Origin: an uncultured Bacteroidales bacterium | GTDB lineage: Bacteria > Bacteroidota > Bacteroidia > Bacteroidales > FEN-979 | NCBI GenBank assembly: GCA_903828645.1 | Contig: CAIKNA010000262.1 | Span: 1-55,924 of the forward strand | Reading direction: 5' to 3' | Length of the DNA: 55,924 bases | Part shown: positions 40,101 to 47,502 of the stretch, in pieces | Numbering within the stretch: position 1 is the stretch's first letter | Layout of the letters: every line of letters begins with the position of its first letter | Position numbers and translations under genes: made by a program | The notes under the pieces: model-generated | Databases searched by the model: none | The model's input: only the letters and a program-made list of their open reading frames with translations | Told to the model about the DNA's origin: nothing

Positions 40101-40190
40101 AGGGGAAAGATCGTGGAAGAATTTGGATTTCCCAGCATGAATGTGGAAAAGATGGCAAAGATGCCGCTTAAGGGCGATCCGCGGGGTTAA
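37155..40190 (+). CDS. dnaE2: DNA polymerase III alpha subunit-like, probable error-prone DnaE2-type polymerase
   Basis: 1011 aa; PHP N-terminus ([24 protein letters not shown]), [83 protein letters not shown]. Confidence 0.9.
   Translation: [1011 protein letters not shown]
37523..37560. repeat. (CGTCAAT)5 heptamer array inside the dnaE2-like ORF
   Basis: Translated as [16 protein letters not shown]; reverse complement of the ACGATTG unit. Confidence 0.96.
39477..39511. repeat. (GCGATTT)2(ACGATTT)3 heptamer array inside the dnaE2-like ORF
   Basis: Translated as [14 protein letters not shown]. Confidence 0.96.
39708..39742. repeat. TCGAAAA/TCGTCAA/TCGAAAG heptamer array (5 units) inside the dnaE2-like ORF
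   Basis: Translated as [13 protein letters not shown]. Confidence 0.92.
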
Positions 40191-41323
40191 TTGATGGCAA
40201 ACGGGTGTGAAGTGACCACGTCAATGTTCTTATGAATCAGCTTGTGGATGTTCTTCAGGTAGGTTTTTTCATCGGCCGAGCAAAAAGACAATGCCGCTCC
40301 GGCTTCACCGGCCCTGCCTGTCCTCCCGATGCGGTGAACATAGGTCTCCGCCTGTTCCGGGATCTCGTAATTGATCACGTGGCTCAGCTTGTCAACATCA
40401 ATGCCCCTCGATGCAACATCGGTGGCAACAAGTACGCGGATGCTCCGGTTTTTAAAATCTTTCAGGGCCTTGTCGCGCGCACTCTGAGATTTGTTGCCAT
40501 GGATGGCCTGTGCCTTGATCCCGTTGCGGATCAAATCTTTGACGACTTTATCGGCCCCATGTTTGGTACGGGTAAATACAAGCACATGCTTGACGGCATC
40601 ATTCTGCAGGACATGTGTCAGCAGCAGCTTTTTATTTTCCTTTTTAACATGATAAACCGATTGCGAAACGAGAATCGGGGGCATGGCGTCGGGTGAAAGG
40701 TTCAGTTGAACAGGGTTATGGAGCAATGCTGCTGCAAGTTTCCTGATTTCATCCGGGGCAGTGGCCGAGAACAGCATGGTTTGCCTTTTAGAAGGTATTT
40801 TCGCGGTAATCTTCCGGATGTCGTTGATAAATCCCATGTCGAGCATGCGGTCGGCTTCATCAAGTACCAGGTACTCCACTTTGTCGAGATGTACAAATCC
40901 CTGGTTCATCAGGTCGAGAAGCCTGCCGGGGGCTGCCACGATGATGTCGACCCCTTTCTGGAGGGCCTGGGTCTGGGCTTTCTGCGAGATGCCGCCATAA
41001 ATGGTAACCAGGCGGATGTCAAGTTCTTTGCCGTAACTATTGATTTCCTCACTGATCTGGGCGACCAGTTCACGGGTTGGGGCAAGGATCAAAGCTCTCA
41101 CGGCACGACGCTGGTTGCGGTCCTTTTCAGTTTCCAGCAATTGCAGGATGGGAAGCGCAAAGGCAGCCGTTTTGCCGGTACCGGTTTGTGCACATCCGAA
41201 AATATCTTTTCCCTGTAAAATTGTCGGGATTGCCTTTTCCTGAATGGGTGTCGGGTTCAGGTACCCTTTCTTACTTACAGCGTTCAATAAAGGCTGGATA
41301 AGGTTCAAATTTTCAAAATTCAT
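40187..41323 (-). CDS. DEAD-box RNA helicase (RhlE-like)
   Basis: GCAQTGTGKTAAFALPIL, VLDEADRMLDMGF, LFSATAP, HRIGRTGRAG. Confidence 0.95.
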   Translation of the reverse strand: MNFENLNLIQPLLNAVSKKGYLNPTPIQEKAIPTILQGKDIFGCAQTGTGKTAAFALPILQLLETEKDRNQRRAVRALILAPTRELVAQISEEINSYGKELDIRLVTIYGGISQKAQTQALQKGVDIIVAAPGRLLDLMNQGFVHLDKVEYLVLDEADRMLDMGFINDIRKITAKIPSKRQTMLFSATAPDEIRKLAAALLHNPVQLNLSPDAMPPILVSQSVYHVKKENKKLLLTHVLQNDAVKHVLVFTRTKHGADKVVKDLIRNGIKAQAIHGNKSQSARDKALKDFKNRSIRVLVATDVASRGIDVDKLSHVINYEIPEQAETYVHRIGRTGRAGEAGAALSFCSADEKTYLKNIHKLIHKNIDVVTSHPFAIN

Positions 41324-41553
41324 TTAACAGTTATTAATATAGATAAAAATGATTTATTGCGGCCACAAAACTGAAGAACAGTCGTGTCCGGGGCATTAAA
41401 AAAGTGTATGGTAGGCTGAATTGTAAAAGTGGGAGGATTACATACAGATTGAGATACAATCTTTCAAATGGAATTGCAAAGGTACGAATAGATATTGTAC
41501 GATAAACAAAAATCACAAAAGAAATGTTCTTTTACCCTGTCATGTTTTTTCCA

Positions 41554-41585
41554 TTTGATTTCATCAGGAAAATTTTATAAGTTTG
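41554..41585 (+). promoter_or_regulatory. Bacteroidota-type promoter TTTG-N20-TAAGTTTG
   Basis: TTTG at 41554-41557 and TAAGTTTG at 41578-41585, about 40 bp upstream of ATG 41626. Confidence 0.65.
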
Positions 41586-41625
41586 TGACAAAATATTTAT
41601 TTCCATAAACTTAAACCAACCAACC

Positions 41626-42513
41626 ATGAACAATGTCGTAGTTCTGATCATCGTCGGAGCAGTCGGAATGCTCTTTTTTTCAGGTATCCGGATCGTTCGC
41701 CCCACCCACCGTGGACTGATCGAGCGTTTTGGGAAGTATAACCGTTTTGCAAATCCTGGGTTTCACTGGATTCTTCCGGGCATCGATCTGATGTACCAGG
41801 TTAACATCACCGAGAAAATGATCAATGCTGAACCGCAGGAGATTATCACCAATGACAACCTGAATGCAAAGGTGGATGCGCAGGTCTATTTCAAGATCAC
41901 CAATGATGAGGATAGCGTGAAGAATTCACAGTACAATGTCAATAATATTGAATACCAGATCGTCAACCTGGCCCGGACGACCCTCCGCAACATCATCGGT
42001 ACCATGACCCTGAAATCGGCCAACAGTGAGCGGGGTAAAATAAATAAGGAACTTCATGGCACCCTGCTTGATGAGACCAGGAGCTGGGGAATCCAGATTA
42101 TCCGCACTGAATTGAAGGAGATCGACCCACCCAAGGATGTTCAGGAAACCATGAACAAGATCGTAAAGGCGGAAAATGAGAAAATTGCCGCGGTTGATTA
42201 TGCCACCGCCGCCGAAACAAAGGCTGACGGAGAGAAACGGGCCGAGATCAGGCGTGCGGAAGGTGTGAAGCAGGGCCAGATTCTCAGGGCTGAAGGCGAA
42301 GCCCAGGCCATCGCGCTGGTCAATGAGGCCGCCGAAAAGTATTTCATCGGCAATGCCCAGATCCTGCGGAAAATACAGGCATTGGAAACATCGCTTAAAG
42401 ACAACTCGAAAATCGTGGTTCCGGCCGGCTCCGACCTGGTGAATGTGCTTGGCGATATGGCTGGCATCATTCCCATCAGGGATAAGCCCGACACCAAATA
42501 TGCGCCGGTATAA
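41626..42513 (+). CDS. SPFH/band 7 (stomatin/paraslipin-like) protein
   Basis: IVRPTHRGLIERFGKYNRFANPGFHWILPGID, REIDPP-like KEIDPPKDVQETM, QILRAEGEAQA. Confidence 0.93.
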   Translation: MNNVVVLIIVGAVGMLFFSGIRIVRPTHRGLIERFGKYNRFANPGFHWILPGIDLMYQVNITEKMINAEPQEIITNDNLNAKVDAQVYFKITNDEDSVKNSQYNVNNIEYQIVNLARTTLRNIIGTMTLKSANSERGKINKELHGTLLDETRSWGIQIIRTELKEIDPPKDVQETMNKIVKAENEKIAAVDYATAAETKADGEKRAEIRRAEGVKQGQILRAEGEAQAIALVNEAAEKYFIGNAQILRKIQALETSLKDNSKIVVPAGSDLVNVLGDMAGIIPIRDKPDTKYAPV

Positions 42514-42737
42514 CAGGTAACAGCCCGTATGCTTTCATCATTACACTGGTTTCTTATTTCCTTTTCTGGTTAGAGCTTATCCGGTTCGGAATTTGATGGA
42601 ATATTGTGCTAAAAATATATATTTCTGCAGAAGAAATTCCAACATCTAAAATTATTCTTACCTTTGAATGTTATGTTTCCGGAAACTGACCAACAGGCAC
42701 TGCACTTTTTTATCTACAACGAAACTTTTTAAACCAA

Positions 42738-44657
42738 GTGATGAGACCGATTATTTTGAAACAACTGAAATTATTTTTTTTAATCATACTGAATGTTGGA
42801 CTTCTCCTGCCTTCCGGTGCGACAAAGGCAACGGCAAACAGAACGTCTGAACCACTCATCATAAGTTCAGCCGGGGATACACTTAAGGCACTGGGTTTGC
42901 TGGTTGAAAGAAATAAAGTAAGCAATAGCCTGCAAGCCATTAAATACGCAAGAATTGCGTTGAATATAGCACGACATACAGATTCAATTACAAATCTTGT
43001 GGATGCGTACAAGTGGATTGGTAAAGCGTACCTGCAGAACCAGATCGACTCAAGTGTCTTTTATTACAACCGGGCCTTGCGCATCGCCGACAGCTGCCAT
43101 CTCATCACACAAAAAGTTCATATTTATTATAACCTGGCAAGTATTTACAATGCAGCATATAATTATAAATCAGCTGTATCACTGCTTGATTCATCTATAA
43201 ATTTGGCTAAGTTGGTCAAAGATCCCGAAGGCATTTCAAATGCATATATAGCGATAGGCAATATTAAATTCAATATCCATGATTTTGTAAATGCCAGGCT
43301 GATGTATGAAGCTGCGCTTGAGATTGCCCGAAAAGGTATGCTTTACAAGCAAATGGGGGTCGCCATGGGGAATCTGGCACGGAAACCATTCGAATTGGAT
43401 ACCCAGAAATCGCTTGCCAAACAACGGGAAGCCCTGGGGTATCTGAATAAAGTAAAGGGTGTTGAACTGGAAATGGCCTACATCTACATTAATATGGGCT
43501 TTTGGAGTGCTATTCCTGATACGGCCCTTTACTATTATAAATCTGCCTTGAAACTTGCACTAAATGCCAATTTGTCCAAAGTTGTTTTTGGAGCATACAA
43601 TGACATGGCGTACAGTTACCTTGATAAAAAAGATGTTAAAACTGCCGAATCGTGCCTGAACCAGGCCATCCCCCTTGCCCTGCAAATGAAAGATAATGAA
43701 TGGTTAGCTTCACTTTACGATACCTATGCCGATGTTTGTGTGCAGAAGGGAGATTTTAAAAATGCGTTTGAATTTCAAAGGAAAGCGAAGAAGGCAAAGG
43801 ATCTCGATTACATCCAGAAGGCAACCGACCAGATCAGGTTGCTGGCTGCCTTATCAGACCTTAAAAGCAAGGAATTAATCATCCAGAACGAAGAAATGGA
43901 GTTGCTGGTCCAGCGTAATAAATTGCAGCGAACAGAACTCTGGCTTGTCATCGCACTTCTGCTCATGGTTGGCTCCGTTTTTACCATCCTTATCCTGCAG
44001 CAGCGGAACAACGTAAAATTGCAGAAAGCGCAGATCAGTTCGGCGAAGAGAATCATTGAAATGGAGGAGGGTGAAAAAGGAAGGATCGCAAGAGAGCTGC
44101 ATGATTTAACAGGTCAGCTTGTCCTGGGGATCTCCGGATCGATTGAAAACATTGAATTTTTAGATCCGGCAGTCAAGGACCATATAAATGCCAGGATCAA
44201 GGAATTGGGCACGAGCATCCGCCATATATCTCACCGGATGAACAGTGCCATGATTGAACACTTTACCTTCAGTGAAATGATCACCGGCTTATGTGAAGAC
44301 ATGCAAAAATTATCGAGGATGAAAATTTCCCTTGATATGACCGAAGAGTTTCCCAACATGCCCAATGAACTGGTACTGCATTTTTACCGGATCACCCAGG
44401 AGTTGCTTACCAATGCCGGAAAACATGCAAGGGAAAGCCAGGTGAAAATAAAAATTTTTGCAAAAAACGACAAACTTTTTCTTGTTTATTCCGACAACGG
44501 TTCAGGTTTTACTGTCGGGGGGAACAGCAAGCCAAGTATGGGGATTTTAAATATTTATGAAAGGGCGAAACTTGTTGGCGGGCAGGCTCATTTAACATCT
44601 GCTCCCGGAGAGGGAACCACCTGGGAGATTTTTTTTCAACTGGACAAAAAAATCTAA
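42738..44657 (+). CDS. TPR-containing NarL-type sensor histidine kinase
   Basis: TPR ectodomain, TM ALLLMVGSVFTILIL, HisKA_3-like RIARELHDLTGQLVLGISGSIE, HATPase YSDNGSGF. Confidence 0.9.
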   Translation: MMRPIILKQLKLFFLIILNVGLLLPSGATKATANRTSEPLIISSAGDTLKALGLLVERNKVSNSLQAIKYARIALNIARHTDSITNLVDAYKWIGKAYLQNQIDSSVFYYNRALRIADSCHLITQKVHIYYNLASIYNAAYNYKSAVSLLDSSINLAKLVKDPEGISNAYIAIGNIKFNIHDFVNARLMYEAALEIARKGMLYKQMGVAMGNLARKPFELDTQKSLAKQREALGYLNKVKGVELEMAYIYINMGFWSAIPDTALYYYKSALKLALNANLSKVVFGAYNDMAYSYLDKKDVKTAESCLNQAIPLALQMKDNEWLASLYDTYADVCVQKGDFKNAFEFQRKAKKAKDLDYIQKATDQIRLLAALSDLKSKELIIQNEEMELLVQRNKLQRTELWLVIALLLMVGSVFTILILQQRNNVKLQKAQISSAKRIIEMEEGEKGRIARELHDLTGQLVLGISGSIENIEFLDPAVKDHINARIKELGTSIRHISHRMNSAMIEHFTFSEMITGLCEDMQKLSRMKISLDMTEEFPNMPNELVLHFYRITQELLTNAGKHARESQVKIKIFAKNDKLFLVYSDNGSGFTVGGNSKPSMGILNIYERAKLVGGQAHLTSAPGEGTTWEIFFQLDKKI

Positions 44658-44678
44658 TTTATTGATAAAGGAGCAATT

Positions 44679-45308
44679 ATGATCAGACTCTTTATAATTG
44701 AAGATCACCCGGTGATCGTTACGGGGTTGAAAAACCTCTTCCGGCCATCAAGGGACGGAATAGAAATTACCGACAATGCATTCAGTGTCGATGATGCCGT
44801 GCTGAAGGCCGATGCAAGCACCTTTGACGTTTTCCTGCTTGATTTGTGGCTGCCCGATGCACATCCATTGATGAACGTTAAAAAATTGAAGGAGAAATTC
44901 CACGGAAAACCCATTGTGATTTTCACCTCCGAGGATTCCTCCTCCTGGCAGCGTAAAATGTTCGAGGCTGGGGTCATGGCATACCTGCTAAAAAGCACCA
45001 ACAAATCAGAGATTAAAGCCACCCTTGAAAAAGTTATCAGAGGGCAGATTGTCTTTTCGGGTCTTGTCGAACCTGATTATGAAAAGAAACTGGCAACCGT
45101 TTTATCAGGCCAGAAATATCACCTGACGCCAAACCAGCAGGAACTTGTCATCCTTTTATCGTCGGGCTTAACCCAGCAGCAAATCGCTGACGCGAAAAAA
45201 ACCAGTGTCTCCACCGTTGAAAAAACACTCAAACATGTCCGCGAACGTTGTGATGCAAAAAACAATGCTGAACTTGTGAAAATACTGCTGGAAAAGGGGA
45301 TCATCTGA
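44679..45308 (+). CDS. NarL/LuxR-family response regulator
   Basis: LFIIEDHPVIVTGL, DVFLLDLWLPD, C-terminal HTH TPNQQELVILLSSGLTQQQIADAKKTSVSTVEKTLKHVRERC. Confidence 0.95.
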   Translation: MIRLFIIEDHPVIVTGLKNLFRPSRDGIEITDNAFSVDDAVLKADASTFDVFLLDLWLPDAHPLMNVKKLKEKFHGKPIVIFTSEDSSSWQRKMFEAGVMAYLLKSTNKSEIKATLEKVIRGQIVFSGLVEPDYEKKLATVLSGQKYHLTPNQQELVILLSSGLTQQQIADAKKTSVSTVEKTLKHVRERCDAKNNAELVKILLEKGII

Positions 45309-45499
45309 TTATTCCCGGAAATTCCTTCTGTTTTCCCTGTTTTTATCAATTTTGGCAAAACCCACCAAAATAGTTTGCCTTCCGGCGAGCAGAATGTCCG
45401 TCATTTTATTTTGTTAACGTGCAGATAATAAAACAGATACTTTTTTTTTATCTCATAACAATAGCGGATTCCCGCAATATGAATTTGAGGAAATCCTCC

Positions 45500-45531
45500 A
45501 TTGTGTGTGTTATGTTTACTACATAACTTTG
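45500..45531 (+). promoter_or_regulatory. Bacteroidota-type promoter ATTG-N20-TAACTTTG
   Basis: -7 TAACTTTG at 45524-45531, ATTG 20 nt upstream, followed by gene at 45580. Confidence 0.6.
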
Positions 45532-45579
45532 ACGACATCGACAAAACACTAGTTAACTCATATTCCAAAAACACAGCGC

Positions 45580-45957
45580 ATGAAAAACTTTACCCTGATC
45601 GCAGCATTCGTTCTTTTTGCCGGATTGAATGGTTTATTTGCACAGAACTTCCCAATCTACCCTATTCCTAGTTATAATTGTCAACTTACAACATTGAAAA
45701 CCGGGTTCCAGCAAAAAACACACGTACTTCCCGGGCGTGAAAAGCGGGATATGGATGTGGTAATTTCCTCCAGTTCAACAAATCCATTCTGGGTATATGC
45801 CAAGGTTTGGGTAGTAAAAGGGACTGGTTCAGAGGTTAAGGGCCCTTATATCATTTTTCTTAATCAACTTCTTTCAGTTCCCATCGATAATACTGGACAG
45901 TGGGGCGTAATTATCGATTGCAATTGGGATGTCGCTGCCAGCGTTTGGATCAATTAG
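45580..45957 (+). CDS. small secreted protein of unknown function
   Basis: 125 aa, clear signal peptide (MKNFTLIAAFVLFAGLNGLFAQ), good promoter and strong downstream terminator. Confidence 0.75.
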   Translation: MKNFTLIAAFVLFAGLNGLFAQNFPIYPIPSYNCQLTTLKTGFQQKTHVLPGREKRDMDVVISSSSTNPFWVYAKVWVVKGTGSEVKGPYIIFLNQLLSVPIDNTGQWGVIIDCNWDVAASVWIN

Positions 45958-45978
45958 CCCATCCCTGAGTTCCCAAAG

Positions 45979-46026
45979 AACAACAGAAGCATCTCACGGG
46001 AAGCTTCTGTTGTTGCATTTTTTATT
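45979..46026 (+). terminator. Rho-independent terminator
   Basis: Perfect 12-bp stem AACAACAGAAGC / GCTTCTGTTGTT with 12-nt loop, followed by GCATTTTTTATT. Confidence 0.88.
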
Positions 46027-46136
46027 GTTTGAGGCAATTGAGTGCAATAAGTTTTTCCCGATCCCTCCATTTCTAATACATAATTCCTTACTTTTGACAA
46101 CTGAATTTTCAGTTTCACCAATCCTTTCAAGCTATT

Positions 46137-46856
46137 TTGTTAGTAGATATTTTTATACCCTGCTTTGTCGACCAGGTTTATCCTGATACGGGGATGAACA
46201 TGGTTAAAATCCTGGAGAAACTCGATGTTGCGGTAAATTTTAATGGAAACCAGACCTGCTGTGGTCAGATGGCTTTCAACAGTGGTTTCTGGGATGAAGC
46301 AAAACAAATGGGGGAGAAGTTTCTCAAGGATTTCCCGAACGACCGCCCCATTGTCGGTCCGTCGGCCTCCTGCATCGGGTTTGTCAGGAACTATTACGGC
46401 TGGTTGTTTCATAATACTGCCTATCATCTTGAATATAAGCAGCTTAAAAAAAACATCTTTGAATTTACCGATTTCCTGGTAAATGAATTAGAAGTGGAGG
46501 ATGTGGGAGCCTCATTTCCGCACATAGTCACCTACCACGATTCCTGTGCGGCGCTCAGGGAGTATAACCTGAAGGATGAACCAAGGCGACTCCTGTCGCA
46601 TGTGCAGGGTCTTGAATTGCGGGAGATGAAAGAGAATGAAGTTTGTTGCGGATTTGGCGGTACATTTTCTGCTAAATTTGAACCTATTTCTGCAGCCATG
46701 GCAGAACAGAAAGTAAATCGTGCGCTCGAAACAGGCGCAGAATACATCGTATCAACCGACTCCTCCTGCCTGATGAACCAGCAGGCCTATATCGACAAGC
46801 ACAATCTCCCCATACAAACCATCCATATCATTGATGTTCTCGCTTCAGGATGGTGA
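46137..46856 (+). CDS. (Fe-S)-binding protein, LutA/YkgE-like (TTG start)
   Basis: IPCFVDQVYPDTG, NQTCCGQMAFNSG, YHDSCAALREYN, EVCCGFGGTFSAKF. Confidence 0.9.
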   Translation: MLVDIFIPCFVDQVYPDTGMNMVKILEKLDVAVNFNGNQTCCGQMAFNSGFWDEAKQMGEKFLKDFPNDRPIVGPSASCIGFVRNYYGWLFHNTAYHLEYKQLKKNIFEFTDFLVNELEVEDVGASFPHIVTYHDSCAALREYNLKDEPRRLLSHVQGLELREMKENEVCCGFGGTFSAKFEPISAAMAEQKVNRALETGAEYIVSTDSSCLMNQQAYIDKHNLPIQTIHIIDVLASGW

Positions 46857-47052
46857 TCCGCCAAACATAACAGAGCACTTTTCAACGGGCTATTAATATT
46901 TTATTGTAAATTTGTAACTTATTGATTTGTTCCTTCTGCTGAGGGAATACCCGGTTTAAGTCATGATACGGTGAAGATGATTTAACGTGTAAAATTGATA
47001 CCATGTTATGATGCGCCGGATTGCACCTGCCGGTTATGTAACTCTAAAAAAA

Positions 47053-47490
47053 ATGAAACAGATGATTCGCAATTTGTTTTTCGGACTGTTAATGATTACC
47101 ACCCTTGCAGTCGGGGCGCAGCAACCAGGAGTTCATCCGAGCGATCCCGGGTTTATTGCCAGGTATGCCGGGTATGATTTTAAGGGAAAATTTGCATCAG
47201 CCATTGAAAAAGATGCTGAGAACAACTACTTCCTGCTGGATTTTTCAAAACTGCCCACCCGTTTTGACCGGGTTTACTTTATGAACATGAGTTTTTCGTA
47301 TGCTAAAATCATCAACGCCGATCCTGACATTAAGAAAGACAGGGTTTGTTTCATGTCAAAAAAAATGTACAGCGAAACAGATGTGCTAAATATTTTTGAG
47401 GAGATTAAAGAGAAAGTCGCCATTATATCAGCTGCCTGGCCTGAGGATAGGAAATCTGAATGGCTTAATACGAACGATAAATACAAATAA
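47053..47490 (+). CDS. secreted protein of unknown function
   Basis: MKQMIRNLFFGLLMITTLAVGAQ signal peptide. Confidence 0.65.
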   Translation: MKQMIRNLFFGLLMITTLAVGAQQPGVHPSDPGFIARYAGYDFKGKFASAIEKDAENNYFLLDFSKLPTRFDRVYFMNMSFSYAKIINADPDIKKDRVCFMSKKMYSETDVLNIFEEIKEKVAIISAAWPEDRKSEWLNTNDKYK

Positions 47491-47502
47491 TCCGATGCGG
47501 TT

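Noticed and set aside
40187-40190. Overlapping stop codons of dnaE2 and the DEAD helicase in TTAA
   Set aside because: A 4-bp convergent overlap is common and needs no special explanation.
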